A stretch of 35,417 bases of DNA, taken from JBMOLL01 sp049325415 (GTDB lineage Bacteria; Bacteroidota; Bacteroidia; Bacteroidales; GCA-2748055). Positions 23,470 to 32,180 of the stretch are shown piece after piece; position 1 is the stretch's first letter; each line of letters starts with the position of its first letter. Below the pieces are notes generated by a model. It ran no database searches. It had not been told where the DNA came from and was given only the letters and a program-made list of their open reading frames with translations. Made by a program: the position numbers and the translations under genes. Location: assembly GCA_049325415.1 (NCBI GenBank), contig JBMOLL010000121.1, positions 1 to 35,417 on the forward strand. Reading direction: 5' to 3'.

Positions 23470-25059
23470 TTAGAAAAGTTCGTCGTATTTCGTCCACAAT
23501 TCGTCGCCCAGTTTCCAGGCGCGATCCACCACTGTTGTACCCCACTTATTGGTATAGGCGGTTAAAAATTCCGTCATTTTCCTGATTTTATTCTGCTGAT
23601 ACAGTTCCAGCGCCGTTTTTTCGACCGCATCCTGATTCATGAAGAGCTCATTCTGGATCGGTTCCCAGGTCCGGTCGACATCGTGGCGCATATCGGCCCA
23701 GCGCTGAGCGGCCAGTGTACCGAGCCGGTTAAAAGCCCACCATGCTGATTCTGTTGTATAGCCGTTTGGTCGCCCGGGTGTTTTATAGGGAAGCGGCAGG
23801 TCGCTTACTGAGCAGTAAACCGGGATATAAACGGAGGTGGCGACATTATCCATGGCAAGCCAGGTAACTCCACCAATCGGATCGGGCAGCCAGTTCCTGC
23901 TCTGGATGATGGTTGCGTACATGGTATACCACCGGGCAATCGTTCTTTCCCCTCTCCAGCCCCAGCCTCCGTTTATCTTCAGCATCAGGTTCATATCATA
24001 GGGCATGTGAGGATTGGCCAGGGGGGAGATCACCGTTTTTCCATGGGCATCGGTAACCGTCAGATTGCGGGTCATATCGAAATCCGTGTCCTCATAATAA
24101 TCAGAAAAGATTCTTTTCAGTTGCGGCAGGGTAATAAGCGAATCAGGTTTAACGGAAAAAGGATAGTTTTCGGCATTCGGATCGAGATGTAGCGAGGGAG
24201 CCACGAGATCGAAAACCCTCCATTCGCGGCGGCGGGATGCCAGGGATGTCCTGCTTTCCGGTGCATAGGCATAGCAAAACCGGAAAGGCTCTCCCCTCTT
24301 CCACCAGCCGTTTTCCTCGGCAACAGCGTATACGTTCGGACTGGCCATAAAGTAGTTGCTGTTTTCCGGATCGATTTCCTTAATGGTGCTTGCATTCGCA
24401 TTTACAGCCAGATGATCATCGGGAACACGCTGGGCAGCCCAAACGGAGCCAGTTTTCCCTTTACCGGGACCCACAATCTCAAAATGCCAGACTTCGTTTT
24501 TATCGGCAATCGTAAGGCATTCCCCGTAGTCGTTCCAGCCATATTCGGCAGTCAGGATACCGGCAAGCTGAATCGCTTCCCTGGCTGTGGTGCATCTTTC
24601 CAGCATGAGCTGGCACAGGCGCTGGCAATCGATCAGCCCGGAATCGGACTGGAGCTCTTCTCTGCCGCCAAAGGTGGATTCGCCGATTCCCAACTGGTGT
24701 TCGTTCATACAGGGATAGGCAGTGTTCAGGTACTGATAGGTATGAGATACCTGCGGGATTGTGCCAATCGGAATGTGCTGGTAAGTTGGCATCGCCAGGG
24801 TATCGCAGGGTATTCTTTTGAACATGGTTTCTGTCTCGCCCGGCTTATGGTCCGCAGCGGGGATTATGTTCATCCAGGACCGGGTCCGGTGGCTATCATC
24901 GGTATGTGAAGTTATCACAGATCCGTCGATCGTAGCCTTTTTACCGACAGTGATGGAGGTGCAACCATCGGGATAACCCGCTTCCCAGTCGGGAATCTGA
25001 GCATTTATTGCTGCACTGACTAAAACCAGGATAAGAAGGAAAGAATTTTTGTATGTCAT
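23470..25059 (-). CDS. Exported C69-family dipeptidase (PepD-like)
   Basis: 529 residues from ATG 25057-25059. A signal peptide (NSFLLILVLVSAAINAQ) is followed by the catalytic N-terminal-nucleophile-type Cys33 in GYPDGCTSITVGKKATIDGS. Further family signatures: TSHTDDSHRTR, HLAVNANASTI, LMLKINGGWGWRGERTIARW, TWLAMDNVATSVYIPVY, ESAWWAFNRLGTLAAQRW. Family C69 hydrolyses dipeptides of broad specificity. Export fits a peptide-scavenging role in the periplasm. The exact -7 TATTTTTG at 25078-25085 gives a 10-nt leader to this ATG, which argues against the upstream in-frame ATG at 25101. Its downstream neighbour, threonine aldolase, is likely co-transcribed. Confidence 0.92.
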   Translation of the reverse strand: MTYKNSFLLILVLVSAAINAQIPDWEAGYPDGCTSITVGKKATIDGSVITSHTDDSHRTRSWMNIIPAADHKPGETETMFKRIPCDTLAMPTYQHIPIGTIPQVSHTYQYLNTAYPCMNEHQLGIGESTFGGREELQSDSGLIDCQRLCQLMLERCTTAREAIQLAGILTAEYGWNDYGECLTIADKNEVWHFEIVGPGKGKTGSVWAAQRVPDDHLAVNANASTIKEIDPENSNYFMASPNVYAVAEENGWWKRGEPFRFCYAYAPESRTSLASRRREWRVFDLVAPSLHLDPNAENYPFSVKPDSLITLPQLKRIFSDYYEDTDFDMTRNLTVTDAHGKTVISPLANPHMPYDMNLMLKINGGWGWRGERTIARWYTMYATIIQSRNWLPDPIGGVTWLAMDNVATSVYIPVYCSVSDLPLPYKTPGRPNGYTTESAWWAFNRLGTLAAQRWADMRHDVDRTWEPIQNELFMNQDAVEKTALELYQQNKIRKMTEFLTAYTNKWGTTVVDRAWKLGDELWTKYDELF

Positions 25060-25077
25060 CAGTTTTATGCTTTCCGT

Positions 25078-25085
25078 CAAAAATA
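25078..25085 (-). promoter_or_regulatory. -7 element of the C69 peptidase operon
   Basis: Minus-strand TATTTTTG, exact TAnnTTTG, about 18 nt upstream of the chosen ATG; predicted start point near 25069. Confidence 0.5.
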
Positions 25086-25160
25086 GCGAAATTCTGTACA
25101 ATTAACGGTAGTGCAGTGCAATCAATGTAATGCATTTTTTGTCATCAATAATATGGCAGC

Positions 25161-25203
25161 GATCAATAACCTTTGTTTTTATTGATCGTATACTTTATTT
25201 TTA
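25161..25203 (+). promoter_or_regulatory. Promoter with overlapping operator-like dyad, surface-fibre gene
   Basis: TTTG (25172-25175), 20-nt spacer, TATTTTTA (25196-25203, 7/8 of the -7 consensus). A perfect 9-bp inverted repeat GATCAATAA (25161-25169)/TTATTGATC (25179-25187) brackets the -33, as expected for an operator. Predicted leader about 76 nt. The 14-mer TTTTTATTGATCGT from its right arm recurs at 25306-25319 just inside the gene. Confidence 0.5.
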
Positions 25204-25287
25204 TTGTACTGCATATGTGCTCCAGCAATATGCTGAAGTGCGCTGGTGTTCTGAAAAACCGAGAAGCAAATCTAAACCAGATAGTTT

Positions 25288-28200
25288 ATGAAAAGACTGA
25301 TACTCTTTTTATTGATCGTGATAACCGGAATCGGCCTGATGGCGCAGGTACCCCAGGGATTCAGTTATCAGGCCGTAGCAAGGGATGCGGCAAACAATGT
25401 TATAGCCGGAACAAACCTTCTTGTGAGGATCCAGATCCTGCAGGACGGCAACCCTGTCTGGCAGGAAGATCATGAAGTCATCACCTCTCCTACCGGGCTT
25501 TTCACGATGGTTATAGGTGATCCGAACGTTTCCGGAAGTGGCTCTGCCGGTTCATTCAGCAGCATTGACTGGTCGCTGCCGGCTTATTCCTTCACCGTAT
25601 ATATTGATGCAGGTGAGGGTTTAATTGAACTTGGCAACAGCACATTCCAGAGTGTTCCTTATGCTCTGGTTGCTGCAAATGGTCCGACCGGTCCCGAGGG
25701 TCCGCAGGGCCCCCAGGGGGTTGCAGGACCTGAAGGTCCATCCGGTCCGCAGGGGCCTCAGGGTGAAACCGGTCCCAAAGGTGACAAGGGGGATACAGGA
25801 ACGGGTCTCAATAACCGGGGAAACTGGGTATCGGGGATGAGCATCAATGAAGGGGATTATGTTTTTTCACGTACAGCCTCCGATCCCGGGATTAACTCCA
25901 TGTGGATCTTCCAGGGTGTTCCGCCATATGTTTCTACCACCCAACCTTATCTTGATCCCGGAAACTGGATTGAATTTGAGGCACCTGAAGGGCCCCAGGG
26001 ACCACAGGGAATACAGGGGCCTGTTGGTCCACAGGGTATACAGGGTCTCACCGGTCCGCAGGGAATCCAGGGGATCCAGGGGCCTCCGGGGGATCCTGCA
26101 ACGGATGATCAGACACTCAGTGTTTCAGACCATACCCTGACCATATCGGGAGGTAATTCAGTTACCCTGCCCGACAATGTCAACGATGCGGACTACAGCA
26201 TCACCAATGAAATTCAGGATCTGCGTTATGTGGGAGGAGTTATTTCTCTTACCTCCGACCCCACACCTACAAATATTGACCTATACAGCTTCGCCTCCAG
26301 TGCTGTAGGTTGGACCAGAGCCAAGGATACAGTATATTATAATGGATACGTGGCTGTCGGCTCTCAGAATCCCTTTAAAAGTATGCTGGCCGTTCAGGGA
26401 AATGACCTGCTTTCGACCGAACCGCTGTTTATGGTAAGAAGGAAGGATGGTTTTCCGGTATTTGCCGTATACAACGAAGGCGTTTATGTTTATGTGGAAG
26501 AAACAGCCAAGGGATCCAAGGGTGGATTTGCCGTAGGCGGATATAATTCCGGAGGTAAAGGAAGCCTGGGTCAGCAATTCCTCCAGGTTAATGGTGACAG
26601 CGTAAGGGTGTATGTGCCAGATGTCACTCCGGTGAAAGGAACCAAAGGTGGTTTTGCCGTCGGGGGGTTCAACTCCCAGACCAAGGCTGTAACCAACAAC
26701 TACCTTGAGGTAACCAAGACCAACACCAATATCTTTTTTGATACTGTTTCCACCAAAGGGTCCAAGGGTGGTTTTGCAGTAGGAGGATATAACTCTGGCG
26801 GCAAGGGAGAGGTTAAGGATATCATGAATATTACGCCCGAGAACTATCTGATCGGCCAGGATGCCGGCGTAAACCTGACTACCGGCCTGAATAACTCCTT
26901 CCTCGGTTTTGAGTCGGGATATGCCAATACAACGGGGAGTAACAATATTTTCCTTGGCAGAAGGTCGGGCTATTCCAACCTTGGTGCCAGCGAGAATATT
27001 TTCGTAGGAAATGAAAGTGGTTATAAAACCGTTGGTGGATACGGAAACGTATACCTCGGCAACCAGAGCGGGCATGAATCAACAGCCGGTTATTACAACT
27101 CCTTTGTCGGTTACCAGAGCGGTTATTTCAACACCTCTCACTACAACTCCTTTTTCGGTTACCAGTCGGGTTATAACAACACCCTGGGTACCTACAATTC
27201 CTTTTTCGGTTATCAGTCGGGATTTAACAACACAACCGGGACGCATAATATCCTGCTCGGTTTCAGGGCCGGCTATGGCAATGGCACCGGGCTGACAGGC
27301 AGTTACAACTTTTTTGCCGGCTATTATACCGGTTACCGCAACACTTCGGGAAGTAACAATGTCTTCCTTGGCGATTACTCCGGTTATTACAATACCGAAG
27401 GCTTCAATAACATCTTCCTGGGCAAATCGAGCGGTTTTTTCAATGCCGATGGAGACTATAATACCTACATCGGTTTCCAGACCGGTTATTTCGGGGGCTA
27501 CCTTGTAACGGATCCGTCCTATAATACCTTTATCGGTTACCAGGCAGGTTACAACAACCGGTCGGGTCAGTATAACACGTATATCGGTTATAACTCAGGC
27601 TATTCCGGAAGCAGCGCTTCAGGGAACAATAACGTGATGATCGGTGATAATGCCGGATACAGCAACACCTCCGGGAGCAATAACATATTTCTTGGAAACA
27701 ATTCCGGAAACAGCAACCAGGGAGGTTCAAACAACGTTTTCCTGGGAACCAGTGCCGGTACGACCAACACTTCTGGAAGTGTGAACGTATTCATCGGCAG
27801 TCAGTCGGGTCTGGTGAACACTACCGGTTACAGCAACGTATTCATCGGTGAGGATGCCGGTATTAGCAACGTGGCAGGTTTCCGTAACGTGTTTATCGGT
27901 TACCAGACCGGTTACAATAATATCGGTGATGGCACAGGTTTTAATGGGGCTTACAATACCTTTATCGGCAATCAGGCCGGTATCAGCAATACCTCCGGAG
28001 GAGGAAGCGTCATCATTGGTTACCAGGCTGCAGGAAGTGTAACCACACAGAACTATATGACGGCTATCGGTTACCGGGCCGGCGATGGTTCCACCGGTGA
28101 ATACAACGTATTTGTCGGCGGTGAAACCGGAAAACAGGCCGGCGCCGGAAGCGGCAATACCTATGTGGGTTTTCAGGCCGGGGTAATTGCTGACGGATCC

Positions 28201-29016
28201 TATAATACCGGTTACGGCAGATCGGCAGGGTGGAATCAGGATGGGAATTATAACGTTGCATTGGGATATTCGGCAGGTTACGGAGGAGCAACAGCCACTT
28301 TCAACAATTCGGTTCATGTAGGCTCCTACGCAGGGTTCAGTCAGACCACCGGGGGAAACAACACTATGATTGGTTACGAAGCAGGTCGCACAACCGCCGC
28401 AGGTTATGGTAATGTATTCCTTGGCTACCAGGCAGGATATTATGAAACAGGTAATAATAAACTGTATATTGCCAACAGCCTGACAAGTTCGCCGCTGATC
28501 TATGGCGACTTCGGCAGTCCTTCCCTGAGGGTCAATGGTAATATGGGAGTCAACTATCCGGCTGTTTCAGGATACGGGTTAATTGTTGACACACCCTCAG
28601 GGCAAACTGAAACTTATGCCTTATATATATTAGGTAGTGCCTATGCTTACAGCGGTACCTGGCAAGCATCGGATATCAACCTGAAGAAAAATATCACGGG
28701 ACTGGATAACTCCCTTGTCAAACTGATGAAACTTAAAGGTATTTCATTTGAGTGGAACGAAAACGCTCCCAAGTCTCTCGAGCAGAGCCGTCAGCTCGGT
28801 ATTATTGCCCAGGATGTGGAAGCGGTGTTCCCGGAACTGGTGAAAAAGGATATGAACGGTGATCTGGCAGTCAATTATGATGGGCTGATCCCGGTTCTTA
28901 TTGAAGCCGTTAAGGAACAGCAGAAAGAGATTGATGTGCTGAAAAGCGAGAACGAGCGTCTGAAAGAAGTGGAACGCAGACTTCAGATGCTTGAAGAAAA
29001 ACTTGGAGTCAACTGA
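25288..29016 (+). CDS. Secreted fibre: collagen-like, hyaline/YadA-head repeats, S74 chaperone domain
   Basis: 1242 residues. A signal peptide (LILFLLIVITGIGLMAQ) precedes a beta domain (residues about 19-130) common at the N-terminus of Bacteroidota surface fibres (QGFSYQAVARDAANNVIAG, SVPYALVAANG). Two Gly-X-Y collagen-like stretches follow (about 132-175 and 234-270), then three 40-residue units around KGGFAVGG (409, 450, 490), then about 30 short repeats of the form YN-x-F-x-G-Y-Q-SGY-x-N (535-1062), like YadA head or hyaline repeats. The C-terminus has a peptidase S74 intramolecular chaperone starting at SDINLKK (Ser1128), as in phage tailspikes, ending in a trimer-forming coiled coil. 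Such proteins are expected to trimerise and self-cleave. No T9SS sorting tail is seen. Role: adhesion or cell-surface fibre (inference). Confidence 0.85.
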   Translation: MKRLILFLLIVITGIGLMAQVPQGFSYQAVARDAANNVIAGTNLLVRIQILQDGNPVWQEDHEVITSPTGLFTMVIGDPNVSGSGSAGSFSSIDWSLPAYSFTVYIDAGEGLIELGNSTFQSVPYALVAANGPTGPEGPQGPQGVAGPEGPSGPQGPQGETGPKGDKGDTGTGLNNRGNWVSGMSINEGDYVFSRTASDPGINSMWIFQGVPPYVSTTQPYLDPGNWIEFEAPEGPQGPQGIQGPVGPQGIQGLTGPQGIQGIQGPPGDPATDDQTLSVSDHTLTISGGNSVTLPDNVNDADYSITNEIQDLRYVGGVISLTSDPTPTNIDLYSFASSAVGWTRAKDTVYYNGYVAVGSQNPFKSMLAVQGNDLLSTEPLFMVRRKDGFPVFAVYNEGVYVYVEETAKGSKGGFAVGGYNSGGKGSLGQQFLQVNGDSVRVYVPDVTPVKGTKGGFAVGGFNSQTKAVTNNYLEVTKTNTNIFFDTVSTKGSKGGFAVGGYNSGGKGEVKDIMNITPENYLIGQDAGVNLTTGLNNSFLGFESGYANTTGSNNIFLGRRSGYSNLGASENIFVGNESGYKTVGGYGNVYLGNQSGHESTAGYYNSFVGYQSGYFNTSHYNSFFGYQSGYNNTLGTYNSFFGYQSGFNNTTGTHNILLGFRAGYGNGTGLTGSYNFFAGYYTGYRNTSGSNNVFLGDYSGYYNTEGFNNIFLGKSSGFFNADGDYNTYIGFQTGYFGGYLVTDPSYNTFIGYQAGYNNRSGQYNTYIGYNSGYSGSSASGNNNVMIGDNAGYSNTSGSNNIFLGNNSGNSNQGGSNNVFLGTSAGTTNTSGSVNVFIGSQSGLVNTTGYSNVFIGEDAGISNVAGFRNVFIGYQTGYNNIGDGTGFNGAYNTFIGNQAGISNTSGGGSVIIGYQAAGSVTTQNYMTAIGYRAGDGSTGEYNVFVGGETGKQAGAGSGNTYVGFQAGVIADGSYNTGYGRSAGWNQDGNYNVALGYSAGYGGATATFNNSVHVGSYAGFSQTTGGNNTMIGYEAGRTTAAGYGNVFLGYQAGYYETGNNKLYIANSLTSSPLIYGDFGSPSLRVNGNMGVNYPAVSGYGLIVDTPSGQTETYALYILGSAYAYSGTWQASDINLKKNITGLDNSLVKLMKLKGISFEWNENAPKSLEQSRQLGIIAQDVEAVFPELVKKDMNGDLAVNYDGLIPVLIEAVKEQQKEIDVLKSENERLKEVERRLQMLEEKLGVN
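26512..28475 (+). repeat. Tandem coding repeats of the fibre gene
   Basis: Three degenerate 120-nt units (GGFAVGG motifs) then about 30 units of about 45-60 nt encoding N-x-F/Y-x-G-x-x-SGY-x-N. Units diverge at third positions, so these are old protein repeats rather than recent DNA duplications; the most similar run is at about 27085-27240. Confidence 0.8.
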
Positions 29017-29035
29017 AACCTGATTTCTTCTATGG

Positions 29036-29067
29036 AACGGAGGGCGAAAGTCCTCCGTTTCTTTTTT
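29036..29067 (+). terminator. Intrinsic terminator after the fibre gene
   Basis: A 10-bp stem (29036-29045 with 29050-29059, one G-T pair) is capped by a GAAA tetraloop and followed by TCTTTTTT. It lies between the convergent fibre and prfC genes and touches the prfC stop codon. Confidence 0.88.
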
Positions 29068-30643
29068 AGAATTCCGAGGTAAAGTGAAAGCGGATGTCGG
29101 TGTATTTTTCCTGTGCCATCCGTAGGGCGTAGGCCGAATCGGCCATATAGACCTCCCTGCCTTCTTTATCAGCAGCAATATTCTGAAATTTTCGCATACG
29201 GAAATCTTTCAGTTGTTCTTCATTGTCACTTTCAAACCAGCATGCTTTGTACATGGGCAGTGTTTCGTAGCGGCACGATGCGCCGTATTCATGTTCGAGA
29301 CGGTACTGGATTACGTCAAACTGCAGCGCTCCCACGGTTCCGATAATTTTTCTGCCATTGGCCTTGCTGACAAAGAGCTGGGCCACTCCCTCATCCATCA
29401 ACTGATCGATCCCTTTGGCCAGTTGTTTGAATTTCATGGGATCGGCATTTTCCACATACCTGAACATTTCGGGTGAGAAACTGGGTATCCCGGTGAAATG
29501 CAGGTTCTCCCCTTCCGTGAGCGTATCCCCGATTTTAAAATTGCCGGTATCATGCAGGCCGATTATATCTCCCGGCCAGGCTTCATCAATCACACTTTTC
29601 CTTGAAGCCATAAAACTGGTCGGACTTGAAAATTTCATCTGTTTTCCGGAGCGGACATGAAGGTAATTCCTGTTTCTTTCGAAGCGGCCGCTGGTGATCT
29701 TGACAAAGGCTATACGATCCCTGTGATTCGGATCCATATTGGCATGGATCTTAAATACAAAGCCTGAGAAAGCCTGTTCATCGGGCAAAATAAAGCGCTC
29801 CACGGTCTGGCAGCCTCTGGGTGCCGGAGCGATTTCCACGAAACAGTCAAGAATATCCTTCACACCAAAATTATTCAGGGCACTTCCAAAGAATACCGGT
29901 GCGAGTTGACCTTCCATATATAAATCCCTGTCGAATTCGGGGTAGACCCCGGAGATCAGATCGATTTCCTCATCCAGCTTAGCTGCGTGGGGAGCAAGGA
30001 CTTTTTGCAACCCGGGATCTTTCAGATCACTGTATTCGACCTGTTCCCCGACGGTTTGTTTACTTATTTCGGTGAAAGCAATGAACTTCCCTGCAAAAAT
30101 ATTGTAAACACCACGAAAATCGGAGCCCATGCTGACCGGCCATGACAGAGGGGTTACCGAGATATTCAGTTCTTTTTCCACTTCATCCAGCAGATCGAAA
30201 GGATCATTGGAAGGGCGGTCCATTTTATTTATAAAGACCATCACCGGTGTGTGTCTCATACGGCAGACATCCATCAGTTTCCGGGTCTGAGATTCCACTC
30301 CTTTGGCTGCATCAATAACAATGATCACGCTGTCGACGGCAGTAAGGGTGCGGTAGGTGTCTTCGGCAAAATCCTGGTGGCCGGGCGTATCCAGGATATT
30401 TACCTGTTTACCGGCGTATTCAAAACCCATCACCGAGGTGGCCACAGAAATCCCCCTTTGTTTTTCAATTTCCATAAAATCCGAAGTGGCGGTCTTCTTG
30501 ATCTTGTTCGATTTCACCGCTCCCGCCACCTGGATGGCACCGCCGAAAAGCAGGAATTTCTCCGTCAGCGTAGTCTTTCCGGCATCCGGATGGCTCACAA
30601 TGGCAAAGGTCCTTCTCCTGGCAATCTCCTCATTCAGTTTCAT
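29066..30643 (-). CDS. prfC: Peptide chain release factor 3
   Basis: 525 residues from ATG 30641-30643, the usual length for RF3, the GTPase that recycles RF1/RF2 from the ribosome after termination. G1 SHPDAGKTTLTEKFLLFGG, G3 DTPGHQDFAEDTYRTL, G4 NKMDRPSNDPFDLLDE; the C-terminal domain keeps GALQFDVIQYRLEHEYG. The frame stays open upstream to 30802, but the extra 53 residues have no family match and the -7 TACCTTTG (30662-30669) lies inside them, so 30643 is the true start. It is convergent with the fibre gene and divergent from the methionine sulfoxide reductase gene. Confidence 0.96.
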   Translation of the reverse strand: MKLNEEIARRRTFAIVSHPDAGKTTLTEKFLLFGGAIQVAGAVKSNKIKKTATSDFMEIEKQRGISVATSVMGFEYAGKQVNILDTPGHQDFAEDTYRTLTAVDSVIIVIDAAKGVESQTRKLMDVCRMRHTPVMVFINKMDRPSNDPFDLLDEVEKELNISVTPLSWPVSMGSDFRGVYNIFAGKFIAFTEISKQTVGEQVEYSDLKDPGLQKVLAPHAAKLDEEIDLISGVYPEFDRDLYMEGQLAPVFFGSALNNFGVKDILDCFVEIAPAPRGCQTVERFILPDEQAFSGFVFKIHANMDPNHRDRIAFVKITSGRFERNRNYLHVRSGKQMKFSSPTSFMASRKSVIDEAWPGDIIGLHDTGNFKIGDTLTEGENLHFTGIPSFSPEMFRYVENADPMKFKQLAKGIDQLMDEGVAQLFVSKANGRKIIGTVGALQFDVIQYRLEHEYGASCRYETLPMYKACWFESDNEEQLKDFRMRKFQNIAADKEGREVYMADSAYALRMAQEKYTDIRFHFTSEF

Positions 30644-30661
30644 GCAAAAATTTTTGGAGCA

Positions 30662-30691
30662 CAAAGGTAATAAAAATGCGACGGCTTCAAA
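30662..30691 (-). promoter_or_regulatory. prfC promoter
   Basis: Minus strand: TTTG (30688-30691), 18-nt spacer, TACCTTTG (30662-30669), both exact consensus. The start point is predicted near 30653, leader about 10 nt. Confidence 0.6.
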
Positions 30692-30748
30692 AGCAAGGAG
30701 TGAGCCGCAATATTTTACCTGTCGGGGCTGATTGAAGCGATTGATTCT

Positions 30749-30756
30749 TATTTTTG
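30749..30756 (+). promoter_or_regulatory. -7 element of the fRMsr gene
   Basis: TATTTTTG, exact -7. Predicted start point near 30765, 13 nt before ATG 30778. It overlaps the in-frame ATG at 30754 and so excludes that start. Confidence 0.5.
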
Positions 30757-30777
30757 CAGAAGCAACAAACCAGGTCA

Positions 30778-31266
30778 ATGGAAGAAAAGAAAAAGCGAGC
30801 AAGATACCAGAGGATCCTTATGCAGCTTGATGAACTGTGCCGGAAAAGCGAGGATCCGATAGCACGTATGGCAACCATCTCGGCGGTTTTGCACCATAAA
30901 ATGGAATATTTTTTCTGGTCGGGGTTTTACCTGCTCCGCTCGGGAGAGCTTGTTGTAGGGCCTTACCAGGGACCGGTTGCGTGCCAGACACTGGCAAAGA
31001 ATAAAGGTGTGTGCTGGGCAGCCGTTAATTCAGGAGCGTCTGTTGTTGTGGAGGATGTAGAGCAGTTTCCCGGACATATTGCCTGTGATTCGAGGTCGAA
31101 ATCCGAGATTGTGGTTCCCGTCCATAATGCAGAAAAAGTGCTGGTAGCCGTGTTTGACGTGGATGCCAGGGATCTGAACCAGTTTGACGACACAGACAGG
31201 GAAATGCTGGAGGAGATTGTTAAATTTATTTTCCGTGAGCCTGTCAGATACAGCAAATTTGAATAA
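30778..31266 (+). CDS. Free methionine-(R)-sulfoxide reductase (GAF domain)
   Basis: 162 residues forming a single GAF domain of the fRMsr family (YebR/MsrC type), which reduces free methionine-R-sulfoxide with thioredoxin in the cytoplasm. The family signature is intact: FFWSGFYLL, GPYQGPVACQTLAKNKGVC with two catalytic-region cysteines, and FPGHIACDSRSKSEIVVPV with the third. The segment VLVAVFDVDARDLNQFDDTD closes the fold. The start is ATG 30778 (MEEKKKRARYQ); the upstream ATG at 30754 lies in the -7 element. The PAS gene follows after 8 nt, so both are co-transcribed. Together with the glutathione peroxidase 4 kb away it gives oxidative-damage repair capacity. Confidence 0.93.
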   Translation: MEEKKKRARYQRILMQLDELCRKSEDPIARMATISAVLHHKMEYFFWSGFYLLRSGELVVGPYQGPVACQTLAKNKGVCWAAVNSGASVVVEDVEQFPGHIACDSRSKSEIVVPVHNAEKVLVAVFDVDARDLNQFDDTDREMLEEIVKFIFREPVRYSKFE

Positions 31267-31274
31267 GGAGAAGC

Positions 31275-31610
31275 ATGAAAGATTATCTCAAGGAACTGGG
31301 TAGTGCCATCACGATCTGTGATGAGGATAACCGGATTGTTTATATGAATGACAAATCGGCCGAAACCTTTAAAAAATACGGAGGCCGCGAACTGATCGGA
31401 AGCGATTTGCTTGACTGCCACCCGGGGGATTCCAGGAATAAACTGCTGGAGTTGATCACGCAGGAGAAGCCAAACGTTTATATGATCGAAAAGGAAGGAG
31501 TAAAAAAGCTCATTTACCAGGCTCCCCTATTCCGGAATGGGGAATATGACGGCTTCTTTGAGATCAGTATCGTTTTGCCCGAAGAAATCGCTCTTCATCA
31601 CAGGGGCTGA
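31275..31610 (+). CDS. Single PAS-domain protein
   Basis: 111 residues, essentially one PAS domain: helix MKDYLKELGSAITICDEDNR, then IVYMNDKSAETFKKYGG with the PAS Asn-Ser-like contact, LIGSDLLDCHPGDSR, and a final beta-sheet (KLIYQAPLFRNGEYDGFFEI). There is no output domain, signal peptide or membrane segment, so it works as a ligand/redox-sensing module or partner of another protein. The DCHPG segment includes Cys-His, which might bind a cofactor (inference). AAGGAG just upstream (31265-31270) is one of the clearest Shine-Dalgarno sites in the window and supports ATG 31275. Co-transcribed with fRMsr; its stop abuts the UPF0316 stop with no spacer. Confidence 0.85.
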   Translation: MKDYLKELGSAITICDEDNRIVYMNDKSAETFKKYGGRELIGSDLLDCHPGDSRNKLLELITQEKPNVYMIEKEGVKKLIYQAPLFRNGEYDGFFEISIVLPEEIALHHRG

Positions 31611-32180
31611 TCACTTTCCCTTTTTCCAGCGAATAAGCGGCGGACGTTTGGTACCGTAAATCCCGTGACTCACACTCCGGATATCTTCCACGGTATAGAA
31701 GGCATCCGGATTCACCGAATGGATGATATGCGACAGATCTTTAAGATCATGGCGTTTAACGATGGAATAGAGTATACTTACATCTTCATACCTTCCTTTG
31801 GCTTCGATCACCGTTCCTCCGTACCCGGCATTATGAAGGGCATCGGTTAGTTCCGATATTTCTTTTTTGGCAAAGACCCTGACCAGGAGAACGCCAATGG
31901 CGAGACGTTCTTCCAGCTTGATCCCGACAAAATTGCCAGTGGCAAAACCGGCAGCATAAGCAAAGTAGCACACAAAATTATCGAGGTGTTTCATAATGGT
32001 GCTGATGGCAATAATCCAGATAAACACCTCAAAAAAGCCCAGGATTGGCGCCAGTGTCTTATTCCCCCTGGCAAGGAAAATGATCCGGATTGTACCGATC
32101 GTCACATCGGAGATACGGGCAAAGAATATCATCAGAGGCAGAACCAGATAATAGAACCAGGGTGAATCCAAAAAGGCCAT
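31611..32180 (-). CDS. UPF0316 membrane protein (DUF5698 plus DUF2179)
   Basis: 189 residues. Three hydrophobic segments fill residues about 9-95 (FYYLVLPLMIFFARISD, LGFFEVFIWIIAISTIM, FVCYFAYAAGFATGNFVGI), the DUF5698 membrane part; ISDVTIGTIRIIFLARGNK is the family signature. A cytoplasmic DUF2179 domain follows (residues about 105-175; YGGTVIEAKGRYEDVSILYSIV, DAFYTVEDIRSV), a fold found in YitT-type proteins and thought to bind small ligands. Function unknown. Its ATG overlaps the receiver-protein stop in TGATG, so the two are translationally coupled; it is convergent with the PAS gene, stops adjoining. Confidence 0.88.
   Translation of the reverse strand: MAFLDSPWFYYLVLPLMIFFARISDVTIGTIRIIFLARGNKTLAPILGFFEVFIWIIAISTIMKHLDNFVCYFAYAAGFATGNFVGIKLEERLAIGVLLVRVFAKKEISELTDALHNAGYGGTVIEAKGRYEDVSILYSIVKRHDLKDLSHIIHSVNPDAFYTVEDIRSVSHGIYGTKRPPLIRWKKGK

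Noticed and set aside
26880..28480. CRISPR-like periodic repeats
   Set aside because: The periodicity is in codons of one long open frame with diverged units; there are no constant direct repeats with unique spacers.
30644..30802. 53-residue N-terminal extension of prfC
   Set aside because: It crosses the promoter, includes no RF3-like sequence, and the canonical MKLNEEIARRRTFAIVSHP start follows it.
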